This document shows, piece by piece, positions 1-8,400 of a stretch of DNA of 39,195 nucleotides. The notes beneath the pieces were generated by a model, which worked only from the letters and a program-made list of their open reading frames with translations, did no database searches and was not told the DNA's origin. Made by a program: the position numbers and the translations under genes. Location of the stretch: NCBI GenBank assembly GCA_031267635.1, contig JAIRYX010000340.1:1-39195 (forward strand), read 5' to 3'. The stretch comes from Planctomycetaceae bacterium (GTDB lineage Bacteria > Planctomycetota > Planctomycetia > Pirellulales > Thermoguttaceae). The number at the start of each line of letters is the position of its first letter. The first letter of the stretch is position 1.

Positions 1-4
1 TATT

Positions 5-574
5 ATGGGAATACGTTTTTATTGTCCGAATGGTCACAAGTTGAACGTCAAGTCGCATTTAGCGGGAAGACGCGGGATTTGTCCGTATTGCGGGACAAAG
101 TTATTGATTCCGCTCAAGAGTACGCGACCGAGTACCAAAGAGGAAAATGCAAAAAAACAGGGAATTCCAGCAAATAGCGGCGGAAATCTGAATGCGTTTC
201 CCGTCTTTTTTGACGATCAAGAGCACAACGTTAAAAACGCAACTCCTGAATTGCAAAACATTGATTTTGTTGCAATCGACGGCAACGAAAACGATAGTCA
301 GAACGCTAAAGCTGCCGCGAATCAATCGGAAATTGCAAAATCTATGTTCGAGGCGGCGCTAGATGATCCAAACGCGGTTTGGTATGTGCAATTTCCCGAC
401 GGACAACGTTTCGGACCGGCAACGTCGCCAATCATCAAGACATGGATTGCCGAAAAACGTATCAGTCCGAGTATGCTTGTTTGGCGTGAGGGCTGGAAAG
501 ATTGGGCGGAAGCAGGAATCACGTTTCCCGAAGTGAATCAAATGTTCGCTCCGAAAAGTCCGCCGGAAAAATAA
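5..574 (+). CDS. Zinc-ribbon and GYF_2 (DUF4339) domain protein
   Basis: A 189-residue protein of unknown role. The N-terminus carries a small zinc-ribbon-like module with putative metal ligands C7, H11, C26 and C29 (CPNGH then CPYC). A low-complexity linker covers about residues 40-115. The C-terminal third, from W126, has the WYVQFPDGQRFGPA-type start of a GYF_2 domain, ending in a WREGWKDWAEA segment. GYF_2 domains are thought to bind peptides and are frequent in planctomycete proteins. No signal peptide or membrane segment is visible, so it is probably cytoplasmic. The ATG lies 4 bases from the window edge, so its ribosome binding site cannot be seen, but the start fits the domain boundary. 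It converges with the thiS-like gene on the other strand. Confidence 0.8.
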   Translation: MGIRFYCPNGHKLNVKSHLAGRRGICPYCGTKLLIPLKSTRPSTKEENAKKQGIPANSGGNLNAFPVFFDDQEHNVKNATPELQNIDFVAIDGNENDSQNAKAAANQSEIAKSMFEAALDDPNAVWYVQFPDGQRFGPATSPIIKTWIAEKRISPSMLVWREGWKDWAEAGITFPEVNQMFAPKSPPEK

Positions 575-644
575 ACGGTTCAACGCTTTCGCCCACTCTT
601 CCTTTGTTTCGACCGCCGCTGATGTTTCAATCACCGTTGCTGTT

Positions 645-893
645 TCAACCGCCGCCGACCAGCGTAACGATTTCGAGCGAATCGCCGTTTTCGAGCGTTG
701 TTTCGGCGTATTGGCGAAACGGAACGATCATCAAATTACGTTCCACCGCCACCGGTTTTCCTTTTAGCTCCATTGTTTCAAGCAATTGTAACACCGTGAT
801 TGACGCGTCAACTTGTCGTTTTTCACCATTAATTGTCAATTGAATTGACGAAAATTCTGTCTTGTCTTGATCAGTCATTGAATTTAGGGGCAT
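645..893 (-). CDS. thiS: ThiS-like sulfur carrier protein
   Basis: A ubiquitin-fold sulfur carrier. It ends in VTLVGGG-stop, giving the C-terminal diglycine that is thiocarboxylated in thiamine thiazole synthesis. The body (QLTINGEKRQVDASITVLQLLETM, split here only for description as INGEKRQV and TVLQLLETM) matches the ThiS/MoaD-like pattern of a beta hairpin followed by a helix. The open frame extends up to 983, but that upstream ATG sits inside the terminator hairpin of the preceding gene. I therefore prefer ATG 893 (82 aa) or ATG 878 (77 aa), closer to the usual 65-75 residues. No thiG, thiF or other thiamine gene is present in the window, so the pathway assignment rests on the sequence alone. 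A MoaD-like or other carrier role cannot be excluded. Confidence 0.72.
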   Translation of the reverse strand: MPLNSMTDQDKTEFSSIQLTINGEKRQVDASITVLQLLETMELKGKPVAVERNLMIVPFRQYAETTLENGDSLEIVTLVGGG

Positions 894-982
894 CGTTTCA
901 TTTTTCTGTAACAAACGCTTTATTTCTTTGCGAATTGAGCGGTTACCAAATGATTTATAAAAATAAAATTCATTCAAAAACA

Positions 983-1015
983 AATGAGCGTATTTTCTTT
1001 CTCAATACGCCCATT
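983..1015 (-). terminator. Rho-independent terminator of the diheme/SUMF1 gene
   Basis: Twelve-nucleotide arms at 983-994 and 1004-1015 enclose a 9-nt loop. The single non-Watson-Crick position is a G.U pair in the minus-strand transcript. The hairpin is followed on the minus strand by a T-rich run (TGTTTTTG). It lies about 30 bp past the stop codon at 1046. Confidence 0.8.
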
Positions 1016-1045
1016 GTTGGTTATCGGCTTTACGCGGTGTTGTTC

Positions 1046-4000
1046 TTATTCTTCCGCAATAACGCGGAAACCGACGATATAAACCTTTTGAAACGGTTCA
1101 TAGTAATAGCGTGTCGAAGAGCCGGTCGCTTTCGGACGTTCCATCCAACTGCCGCCGCGAGCGATTTTTCGCTCTTTAAGCGAACCGTTGTTGCGTCCAT
1201 CGTTGTCTTTGTACGGATACGGTTTCGCGTCGGAACGTGTCCATTCGCCGTTGTTACCGATCATATCGTATAATCCCCAAGCGTTGGGAGCGCATTGCGC
1301 AACATAATCCACCGTAAAATGATTGTCAACAAATCGGTCGTCGCGTAACGGGAAGACGCTTTTTTCATTGTACGGGTTTCTCACATGAATCGTCGCACCG
1401 TTTTCCCATTGCGAATAAAGATACCGGCGCGACGCGTCGGCAAGATTCGCGTACTTTGAGAAATCAGCATTAACGTCCCCGAAATAAAATTGAGTATCGC
1501 TCCCGCTTCGCGCCGCCCATTCCCATTGAGCTTCGGTCGGCAGTTGAATTTTCAAACCGGTTTTTTGACCGAGCCAATCACAAAATTGATTCGCTTCAAT
1601 CCACGAAACACGTCCGACCGGCTGTTCGGGATGGTTCGCAATATAACCCGGCGTGACATGATCTTTGCCGTGTTCGCTGTGATAACGTGTATCGTGCTTC
1701 GGATCAAATAACTCATATTGCGCGTTCGTTACTTCAGTCGCGCCGATCCAGAACGGCTTTTCAATTTTGACAACCGCACGCGGATGTTCGTCGGGGAAAC
1801 CGTTTTGGTTGCCCATCACAAATTCGCCTGCCGGAATGTGCCGTAATTTCAGCGTGATTCCTTTACCGAGTTCCACCGTTTTTTCAACCGCGCCGAGTTG
1901 CTTTTGCAATTCCGCCGCAACTTCGGGAGAGAACGGGAAATTCTTTGCCGTCAATTTGTCCGGTTCCGGTTTGATATATTTTTCCGGTTTCACAAATTCC
2001 ACTGGTTTTTGTTGTATGGTAACTAACGCTTCGTCATACTCGTTTTCGGGATTATCGTCGATGTTCGCATACAGCTTCGACAATTCGATTCGGCGTTTTT
2101 CCTGATTCTTGTTTTGCCATTTGCCGCGCCACGGCGCGTTCAAATCAATCCAGCAATAAATCCGGTCCCACGCTTCGGCGTCAAGTTCGACGTTATAATG
2201 TCCGCGTTCCAATAGTTGCACTAACTCGCTGGTCGAGGCGTGATATTCATACGGCTCTAAAACGTCCATATCGGTTTCCGGTCCCGGACGATTGATAAAG
2301 GGATGAATGTTGTCGTATGCTTTTCGAGCGTCGGCAAACGACGGACGCGGAACAGGTTTCTCCGAACCGTCGTGACATTCGATACAATATTTCTTTACGA
2401 CCGGCTCGTACACTTCCGCCTGAAACGCCACCGGACGGACTTCGCCATACCAAGGCGTAATCGGTTTCGGCGATTTGACCGCCGCCGTTGCATAAGACGC
2501 GGGAGTGACGTTCGTTTGATTTTCATGGCATCCGACACACGCAACATTCTCGCCGGGCATTCCGACAAACCACGAGCGGAACAACTGAACGGCGCGTCCT
2601 TTTTCGTCCAACGGCTGAATCGAAACAGGCGTGTTTGCCGGAATGACAAACGACGCGCTGCCGTCCGGCTCGACATTCACTGTTCCTAAAATCCGTTTAA
2701 TGTCCCAACTGCTTTCCACGCCGACCGATTCATGTCCGCCGCTTCCCCAATAGCCGAAATGATAAGAGAAAACGCGAAGTTGTTTCACTGTTCCGCGCGG
2801 CACGCCTTTTAATCCGACACCTTCATAAATGTCGGTCACAAACACATTCGCCGTTTTGGAGTTGAGATCAATCCGGTCTGCTAAAACCGGCGGTTTCGCG
2901 GGTGGAACGGCGGGAAGCGGCTCAAAAAATCCTTTTCCTTTTTCAAGATAAATCGGAGTCAGATTGTCGAAACGATCCACAAGATAAACGCCGTAAGTTC
3001 CGCCGTCGCCGGAAATATTGAGATTGCAAATAAAATAATTTTTGTTAAGCGGAAAAGGATAAACGAAATTGTATTTCATTCCTTCGCCTTGCGTATCTCG
3101 AACATTCCCCACGACGTCTTTGCCGTATCCCGGAATTTCCTGCACGAAACCGGTAACTTCGGCAGGATAAACTTCGGTTGGAATGTCAATGAAGCCGCGT
3201 TCTTGTCCCCATAATTTCGATTCGGGACGATAACGGAACGGATACTTGTGTCCGAGCGACGGATCAATAATACAAAGCCGTCCGGTTTCCGAACGCCCGT
3301 GATGTCCGCCGACGATTCCGACAATTTCTGAACTGTCGGGAACAGGGCGGGCATGTTTGAACGCGGTCGGAAAGTAGGAACCGCTTCCATATAATTCCAT
3401 TTGATTCGTTCCATCAGGATTCATCGTGAACAAAATGCGGCTGAAATAGTGCATAATGTCCGAGTATTCCCATCGCAAATACATCACACGACCATTAGGA
3501 AGCATCGTCGGATGCCAATCGCTGTCTTGCTCAAACGTCAACTGACGCACCTGTTTCGTTTTCGTATTGACGCGATAAAGCAACGCCATCGGACGTCCGC
3601 CGTTTTCACAGGGAAGTCCTTGCATACACGCGGTCGAATCGGTGATAATATCGTCGCCGTCGGGAAGATAACAAGCATCAAAGAAATCCACATCCGGCTG
3701 ATCGTCCGGCGTTAATTGTTTGAAACCGGTACCGTCGAGGTTGACTTCATAAATTCCCCACCGGTTATTTCCGTTCGGAGCGTTGCTGACGGACGAGAAC
3801 AATACTTTTTTCGCGTCCCAGTACAAATCAATGTCGCGGATAGGTCGTCCGTTTTCCGGCTTAAAAACCGGCTGAAATTTCGCCTCGCCGCGTAAATCCG
3901 AAAGCACTCCCAACTCGTGATCCCAACCGTCGCGCCGCATATCGTCGTGAACATGTGCGTTAAGTCCCGGAGCCGCCAAATGCGATGCGCGGACGACAAC

Positions 4001-4396
4001 CAATTTGTCAAAATCAAGCAACGGATTTGCCAACAACGCTTTTCGACGAAACGCGGCAAATTCGTCCTGTAACGCTTTGTCGTCCGGTTTTTCAGCGAGA
4101 CGTTTTTCAAATTCGTCCAATTTTTTGAGATTTTCCTGACCGTCAGGATATTGTTCTCCGAACGTCACAATCATGTCGTTCAACGCACGACGTACCGATT
4201 CAATCGTGTTGATCGGACGGTCATTATTGTTGTAATTGCGATTTTGTCCGATTTTCGTAACAGGGTGAAGCGGATCGGTTTCCAGTGTCGCCCCTTTTTG
4301 GGGGGCAACGTCCGCCGCCAAAACGATCCCGCTGTAATTCCAGCAAAGCGACAGCAAAAGAAACGCCCCAACTTTTTTGTTGAGAAAGATACTCAC
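1046..4396 (-). CDS. Secreted diheme protein with hydrazine-synthase-alpha-like and SUMF1 domains
   Basis: A 1116-residue exported protein. A signal peptide covers about residues 1-28 (FLLLSLCWNYSGIVLAA). Residues about 190-380 contain TolB/PD40-like beta-propeller repeats (WGIYEVNLDGTGFKQLT, then a second MNPDGTN). The middle resembles the HZS_alpha family named after the hydrazine synthase alpha subunit. Two c-type heme motifs are visible, CVGCH at 620-624 and CIECH at 671-675. The C-terminal 270 residues (from about 848, IPAGEFVMGN, ending RGGSW...GFRV) form a formylglycine-generating-enzyme/SUMF1 fold, but the RGGSW segment lacks the catalytic cysteines of true FGE, so that activity is unlikely. 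The start is GTG 4396 behind a good GGAGG. The gene is monocistronic, with its own terminator. Planctomycetes carry several such fusions outside anammox bacteria; the substrate is unknown. Confidence 0.8.
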   Translation of the reverse strand: MSIFLNKKVGAFLLLSLCWNYSGIVLAADVAPQKGATLETDPLHPVTKIGQNRNYNNNDRPINTIESVRRALNDMIVTFGEQYPDGQENLKKLDEFEKRLAEKPDDKALQDEFAAFRRKALLANPLLDFDKLVVVRASHLAAPGLNAHVHDDMRRDGWDHELGVLSDLRGEAKFQPVFKPENGRPIRDIDLYWDAKKVLFSSVSNAPNGNNRWGIYEVNLDGTGFKQLTPDDQPDVDFFDACYLPDGDDIITDSTACMQGLPCENGGRPMALLYRVNTKTKQVRQLTFEQDSDWHPTMLPNGRVMYLRWEYSDIMHYFSRILFTMNPDGTNQMELYGSGSYFPTAFKHARPVPDSSEIVGIVGGHHGRSETGRLCIIDPSLGHKYPFRYRPESKLWGQERGFIDIPTEVYPAEVTGFVQEIPGYGKDVVGNVRDTQGEGMKYNFVYPFPLNKNYFICNLNISGDGGTYGVYLVDRFDNLTPIYLEKGKGFFEPLPAVPPAKPPVLADRIDLNSKTANVFVTDIYEGVGLKGVPRGTVKQLRVFSYHFGYWGSGGHESVGVESSWDIKRILGTVNVEPDGSASFVIPANTPVSIQPLDEKGRAVQLFRSWFVGMPGENVACVGCHENQTNVTPASYATAAVKSPKPITPWYGEVRPVAFQAEVYEPVVKKYCIECHDGSEKPVPRPSFADARKAYDNIHPFINRPGPETDMDVLEPYEYHASTSELVQLLERGHYNVELDAEAWDRIYCWIDLNAPWRGKWQNKNQEKRRIELSKLYANIDDNPENEYDEALVTIQQKPVEFVKPEKYIKPEPDKLTAKNFPFSPEVAAELQKQLGAVEKTVELGKGITLKLRHIPAGEFVMGNQNGFPDEHPRAVVKIEKPFWIGATEVTNAQYELFDPKHDTRYHSEHGKDHVTPGYIANHPEQPVGRVSWIEANQFCDWLGQKTGLKIQLPTEAQWEWAARSGSDTQFYFGDVNADFSKYANLADASRRYLYSQWENGATIHVRNPYNEKSVFPLRDDRFVDNHFTVDYVAQCAPNAWGLYDMIGNNGEWTRSDAKPYPYKDNDGRNNGSLKERKIARGGSWMERPKATGSSTRYYYEPFQKVYIVGFRVIAEE

Positions 4397-4614
4397 GTTT
4401 TACCTCCAAGTGATTGAAAGGAGAATTGTTTTAGGTGTCAAATGGTTTTTCCAATACATCCCATTATAGACTAAATTTGACAAAAAAATATACCATATTT
4501 CACTTCTCCCACTTGAAATTGCGTCTTTCCCGATTGTGTTGACCGTTCACGCCCCCAAAGCCCCTCATGTCCTAATACCTGCTTGCGCATACATTTTTTG
4601 CATACCTTCCTCCT

Positions 4615-4678
4615 CTAGTACAAAAGTCACGCAATTTCACTTGACATTTTTCAACGTAAAATACCTAAATTTGACATT
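4615..4678 (-). repeat. Dispersed ~63-bp repeat, module B
   Basis: In reverse complement this runs ATGTCAAATTTA ... ACGTTGAAAAATGTCAAG ... GTGACTTTTGTAC. Nearly the same text occurs on the plus strand at 26408-26468, and its second half again at 29328-29372. No coding potential is seen. Its function is unknown. Confidence 0.7.
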
Positions 4679-4681
4679 AGG

Positions 4682-4765
4682 GAACTTCTAAAAACCCCTC
4701 CCTAATATCAACAAGTCCTTATTTTTCAATGGTAGAATTTGTTGAAAGTGGTTTTTTAGAAGTTC
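4682..4765. repeat. Small inverted-repeat element with GAACTTCTAAAAA ends
   Basis: The arms GAACTTCTAAAAACC (4682-4696) and its complement with one extra T (4750-4765) bracket about 50 bp. The same end motif (TTTTTAGAAGTTCCC) recurs at about 28998, 31686 and, imperfectly, 33976. This suggests the ends of a MITE-like element. There is no coding capacity. Confidence 0.5.
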
Positions 4766-4912
4766 TCAACTGTATTTTCAAAAACACCATATCGTAAAAT
4801 ACGACGCTTACGAAAACGGCAGACAAGAACAAAATTCCTATCTGCCGTGTAATTATTTGTGAAATTCTTTTCACGCTTCCGGTTTTACCATCATTTTTCC
4901 GATTTTCCAGTT

Positions 4913-5938
4913 TTATCTGAAATGGTCTTCGGAAGGAGTGTTGCCGGAGATGGTGACGGAAAATGTTAAACGACGTCCGCTTTTCATTTGTTCGGAAATC
5001 CAATCGCCGACATTTTTGTCGCCGATGCTGTTTTTCAGCATCTCCGCAACATCTTTTTGAACGTTTTCCGGCAAGTCGGAAAATTGCGACACCGACCACG
5101 TTTGTCCATTTTTCCTCACGGTCAATGTTCCACTGCCATTGCCTTCGGCGCCTGGCTCAATGGAAATTTGCATCGTTGTTGTGTTGGACGCATTAGGACT
5201 AGCTCGGAATATGTCTTTTCTATCACGAAATTTTTTTATGTTACCATCCGGCGTTGCAAGTTGCGGCATCTGTTTTTGCATTTGCTCAATCATTTGCCGA
5301 AATTCTTCCGGGATATTGCTGGTAGTGTTACCGTTCTTTTCAAACGGACCAAACTGCTCGATAATCACGCCGGGATGAACCGAATTAAACGAGCGTTGTT
5401 GTTGCTGTGGCAAGCTGGACGATTTTGCGTTATCGGGACGCTTTGCCGGCGTGAGTTTCAATTCTTCCGGTTTACTTTTGCGGATAATCGCAAGCGTCAA
5501 TTCTTTGTCTTTGGTTTCTTCGACTTTTTTCACAATGTCGCCGACATTGTTTACCGGCGTGTCGTTGACTTTGAGAATCACATCGTATTGTTTTACACCC
5601 GCTTTGTCTGCCGGACTATCGGGAGCAACCCATTCGACGAGAACGCCTTCGTTTTCTTCAAGCCCCAAATGCGCCTGAAGCGGCGGCTGAATTTCACCGC
5701 CCTGAACGCCGATCCAATACTCAGAAACTTTCACTGGCGCACCAAACGGCAACACCGGGTTTTTGTGCGGAGTAGCTTGATCCTCTTTTTGCGGCGTATC
5801 CGGCGTTTGTTGTTCAACTGCCGGCGGTTCTTTGAGCGTGGTGACTTTGTCGCCATCGGCAAGCGCCATGCCGGATAATCCGGTCGCGGCTACCAAGCCC
5901 AAACTCAATAACATTTGACAAACATGTTTTCTTTGCAT
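4913..5938 (-). CDS. Exported PDZ-domain protein
   Basis: A 341-residue protein. An N-terminal signal peptide (LLSLGLVAATGLSGMALA) ends near residue 27, followed by a proline/glutamine-rich linker. A single PDZ domain at about residues 72-165 begins YWIGVQGG and contains the DSPADKAGVKQYDVILKVN core typical of HtrA-type PDZ domains. No trypsin-like protease domain is present, so it is not a DegP protease. The rest is low-complexity with weak beta-rich segments (SIEPGAEGNGSGTLTVRKNG). The start is ATG 5938, behind AAGGAG. It is the third gene of a probable operon with an ECF sigma factor and a membrane anti-sigma factor. A role as an envelope stress sensor or effector controlled by that sigma factor is an inference from position. 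Confidence 0.72.
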   Translation of the reverse strand: MQRKHVCQMLLSLGLVAATGLSGMALADGDKVTTLKEPPAVEQQTPDTPQKEDQATPHKNPVLPFGAPVKVSEYWIGVQGGEIQPPLQAHLGLEENEGVLVEWVAPDSPADKAGVKQYDVILKVNDTPVNNVGDIVKKVEETKDKELTLAIIRKSKPEELKLTPAKRPDNAKSSSLPQQQQRSFNSVHPGVIIEQFGPFEKNGNTTSNIPEEFRQMIEQMQKQMPQLATPDGNIKKFRDRKDIFRASPNASNTTTMQISIEPGAEGNGSGTLTVRKNGQTWSVSQFSDLPENVQKDVAEMLKNSIGDKNVGDWISEQMKSGRRLTFSVTISGNTPSEDHFR

Positions 5939-6047
5939 TTTTCAACTCCTTAAATTAAGTTGGATTGTTTTAATAACTTTTCAACTGCTGACGCTTCGTA
6001 TCTCTGGTTGTTTCGTGAACATTGCGTGTATCGCAGCTAACAAATCT

Positions 6048-6830
6048 TTACAACACACCATCGCCGCCATTGTATTTGACAATAATTTGGTCAACCGGAA
6101 TGACGGCATGACGGTTGTTTCCGACCGGCACGACAAGATTATGCCGGTTTACATCCACGTCGCCGCCGCGTTGAATAATACGCTGTAATTCGCGGTTGGA
6201 AATGGGCGGCGGTGAATTGAGGTATCGTCCTGCATCAATGTCGCTGGAACGATAACACGGAATTTGTGCCGCTTGCCATGAATCGTCCATCGACAACGTG
6301 ACATATTCCGGGTTTGGCATTTTTTGCGGCGTCACATTGGCGAATACCGGATTGATCGGATTCGCAAAATATGCCGGTTCATATTCGTTGTTAGGAAACA
6401 CCGCGTTGTTTTCATGGTTTTCTTGCGGCGTATTTTGAACGAATTCGCCTGTTTCCAACGGCGAAGTTTGTGAGTTTTTCCATTGATAAACGAACCATCC
6501 GCCCAAAATAAACGCCGCCAGCGATACGCAAACCGCTGTCGCCAACGTTTGCAACCAATGCCGTTTATTTTTTGATTGAGCCGTGTTATTCGATCGCGGC
6601 GGCATTGTTGAGTTAATCGGCGAAACCGTTTTTTGGCGAGCCGTTGTCCGTAATGCTTGCGAGAAAAGCTGGGCTTCCAAGAAGGTAACGGCACATTTTT
6701 TCCAACCGTCGGGAAGTTGATCTAATATGGTCAGAAGATTTTTGCGATCTTCTTCCGGCAATTCGCCGTCCACCAGCAAATCAAGCTGCTGTTGCAAAAA
6801 ATACGAGTTGTTTTCAACTGCCATGATCAT
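6048..6830 (-). CDS. Single-pass membrane anti-sigma factor (putative)
   Basis: 260 residues. The N-terminal 60 residues carry a short acidic helical segment (LDLLVDGELPEEDRKNLLTI) like the sigma-binding part of planctomycete anti-sigma factors. One transmembrane helix follows at about 94-116 (TLATAVCVSLAAFILGGWFV), then a proline/asparagine-rich periplasmic part of about 140 residues. I see no HCC zinc motif, so it is not a canonical ZAS protein. It starts 88 bp downstream of the ECF sigma gene on the same strand, the usual arrangement for a cognate pair, and precedes the PDZ gene by 109 bp. The prediction is that it sequesters the sigma factor at the membrane. The call rests on topology and context more than on a recognised domain. 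Confidence 0.62.
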   Translation of the reverse strand: MIMAVENNSYFLQQQLDLLVDGELPEEDRKNLLTILDQLPDGWKKCAVTFLEAQLFSQALRTTARQKTVSPINSTMPPRSNNTAQSKNKRHWLQTLATAVCVSLAAFILGGWFVYQWKNSQTSPLETGEFVQNTPQENHENNAVFPNNEYEPAYFANPINPVFANVTPQKMPNPEYVTLSMDDSWQAAQIPCYRSSDIDAGRYLNSPPPISNRELQRIIQRGGDVDVNRHNLVVPVGNNRHAVIPVDQIIVKYNGGDGVL

Positions 6831-6918
6831 TTTCTCACGACGATAAAATTTTATTTGTTTTTTTATCCACGAAATATTTTTAAAACATAAGTTCGATGAA
6901 TTTTACAAAATGATACCG

Positions 6919-7500
6919 TTAGATTTTTTCTAATATTTCGCGGAGACGTTGACGGGCGCGAAACAAACGCGACTGCACCGACGAAATCGTTACGCCGAGC
7001 GTTTCCGCCATTTCTTGATAACTCCAACCGTGAATATATTTCAGCAACAGCGCTTCGCGGTCGTCTTGGGACAGCGTGGTCATTGCCTGACGCACTTGTT
7101 CGTGACGTTCTTCCGCCAGCAAAAGTTCCAACGGGTTTTGTTCTGCCCGATGATACGAAACGGGCAGAACATGTTCCGTGTAACGCTCGACTAACTTTCG
7201 CCGCCGTCCCATCGTCCGGCGATACAACAACGATTGCCGCACCGCCAACTGATAAAGCCACGCTCCGATTCGCGTTACATCCTGCAACGGCGATTGCTGT
7301 TTAACTGCCGCTAATGAAACATTTTGCCAGATCTCATCAATCGCCGCATATTCTCCCGCTTGCGCGGCGATAACGCTTCGCAACCACGATTCGTTTTCAC
7401 GAAGTGCGAGTTCCCAATCAACTGCAACATTATTTCCTGGCGGCAATGTTTTTGATTTTTCTGTAATGTCTTGTCTTATTTCAACTTGCGGAACAGACAT
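6919..7500 (-). CDS. ECF-type RNA polymerase sigma factor
   Basis: A 193-residue sigma-70-family factor without region 1 or 3. Region 2 is in the first half (WLRSVIAAQAGEYAAIDEIW then LYQLAVRQSLLYRRTMGRR). Region 4 is near the C-terminus (LSQDDREALLLKYIHGWSYQ, then EMAETLGVTISSVQSRLFRA), with the helix-turn-helix that contacts the -35 box. It directs RNA polymerase to a small regulon, and its neighbour at 6048-6830 is the likely antagonist. The ATG at 7500 has only a weak purine run in front of it. Planctomycetes carry very many ECF factors, and the exact ECF group cannot be fixed by eye. Confidence 0.88.
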   Translation of the reverse strand: MSVPQVEIRQDITEKSKTLPPGNNVAVDWELALRENESWLRSVIAAQAGEYAAIDEIWQNVSLAAVKQQSPLQDVTRIGAWLYQLAVRQSLLYRRTMGRRRKLVERYTEHVLPVSYHRAEQNPLELLLAEERHEQVRQAMTTLSQDDREALLLKYIHGWSYQEMAETLGVTISSVQSRLFRARQRLREILEKI

Positions 7501-7611
7501 TGACTTTGTTTCACGTAGTAAATTGAATTTTGTTTCTTAAAAATATTTTCCTGCCGATTCCTGTTTTCCGTCGGCTAAAACATGTCATTTATTTTACGTT
7601 TAAGTAACCGG

Positions 7612-7681
7612 AAACATTGAAATGTTTTGAAAAAACAGAAAAATTCTAGTAGAATTTTCAGAACATTACGAAGTAACGTAA
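7612..7681. promoter_or_regulatory. Cluster of small palindromes upstream of a sigma-54 site
   Basis: Three inverted repeats stand about 20-85 bp upstream of the sigma-54 promoter: AAACATT-GA-AATGTTT (7612-7627), AAAATTCTA-G-TAGAATTTT (7640-7658) and TTACG-N6-CGTAA (7666-7681). The position suits binding sites for an enhancer-binding protein, but no such regulator is encoded nearby. The middle one is a perfect 9+1+9 palindrome. Confidence 0.45.
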
Positions 7682-7697
7682 ATTTTATAGGTTTTGC

Positions 7698-7714
7698 TTG
7701 GCACGGTTCTTGCA
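7698..7714 (+). promoter_or_regulatory. Sigma-54 (RpoN) promoter, -24/-12
   Basis: TTGGCACGGTTCTTGCA matches every constrained position of the sigma-54 consensus YTGGCACGRNNNTTGCW. Transcription would start near 7726 and run rightwards. The first protein gene in that direction is the DUF1559 gene, almost 800 bp away behind a repeat cluster that begins at about 7741. That gene also has its own sigma-70 promoter. Confidence 0.72.
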
Positions 7715-7740
7715 CAAAATATCTTTGTTTTCAACAAGAT

Positions 7741-8345
7741 TAGTAACATTTCAATCGCTCAAACCACATACATCCGTACTGGGTAGTTACAGTCAATTTT
7801 CTGCTTATTTCACATTTTGGGGAGGGATTGATTTATAAAATACTGTAACGATTCAAGTGTCCAAACCCAATAAATCCGCACGACAACTGCGCGACTTCGT
7901 ACTACAGTCAATGTTGCCTAAAAATATTACTTGCCGCCCTTATTTATCAAATTTCCCTTAGTAGCCAACAAAGCCCCCAAACGCGCCCTTAATTCCCTAG
8001 TTCCCTTATTTTTTAGATGATAGATTGTTATCAAAAAAAATTGAACGAAACATAAGGGAATAAGGGCTGAAATAGCGACATTTTCCGGTAAAATTGACGG
8101 GAGTTACCCAGTTGCCTTGTGCGGGTTTATTGGGTTTGAACGACTGAATAGTTCTAGGATTTGTAATTATTCAATCGCCCAGCCAAATATACTACAACGA
8201 CTTTCAATTTATGTTTTCTCACAAAGGCACGGAGGCACACAAAATTTATTTTTTAGAATCCCTCGACGTCCTTGGCGTCTTTGTGAGACACAAATTTTAA
8301 AATGTGATGAGTATAAATCCGCACAAGGCAACTGAATCGTTACCA
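7741..8345. repeat. Cluster of dispersed palindromic repeats
   Basis: No gene lies between the sigma factor and the first DUF1559 gene. From 7741 the sequence is a mosaic of the repeat family best seen at 38382-38779. It has end hairpins of the ATTCAATCGCTCAAACC...AACTGAATAGTT type, an insert containing ATTTTGGGGAGGGATTG (7812-7830, shared with 33791-33847 and in reverse with 30030-30080), and the core words CGCCCTTATTTATCAA and CCCTTAGTAGCC (about 7936-7970). A further inverted pair, CTCACAAAG/CTTTGTGAG, lies at 8218-8226 and 8279-8287. Confidence 0.65.
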
Positions 8346-8400
8346 ACATTGTATAAATCAATTATTTTCCAAAAAATTTCCCTAAATTCCAACATTTCTA

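Larger units (their letters stand above)
4397..4912. other. Gene-free intergenic region with repeat modules
   Basis: No convincing gene. The proximal part must hold the promoter of the diheme/SUMF1 gene: a TATAAT is visible on the minus strand around 4464-4470, but without a clear -35 box. The distal part holds copies of dispersed repeats, listed separately at 4615-4678 and 4682-4765. A stretch around 4785-4815 is related in reverse complement to 37630-37665 downstream of ftsK. Confidence 0.5.

Noticed and set aside
359-634. 91-codon minus-strand frame directly after thiS
   Set aside because: Mostly antisense to the GYF_2 gene, with composition of a shadow frame and no recognisable motif.
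4988-5878. Open frame of about 296 codons opposite the PDZ gene
   Set aside because: It mirrors the codon bias of the real gene, with no signal peptide, domain or start context.
7501-8400. Possible tRNA or other classical RNA genes in the long gaps
   Set aside because: No T-loop or anticodon-arm pattern was found on either strand here or in the other gaps; the hairpins belong to the repeat family.
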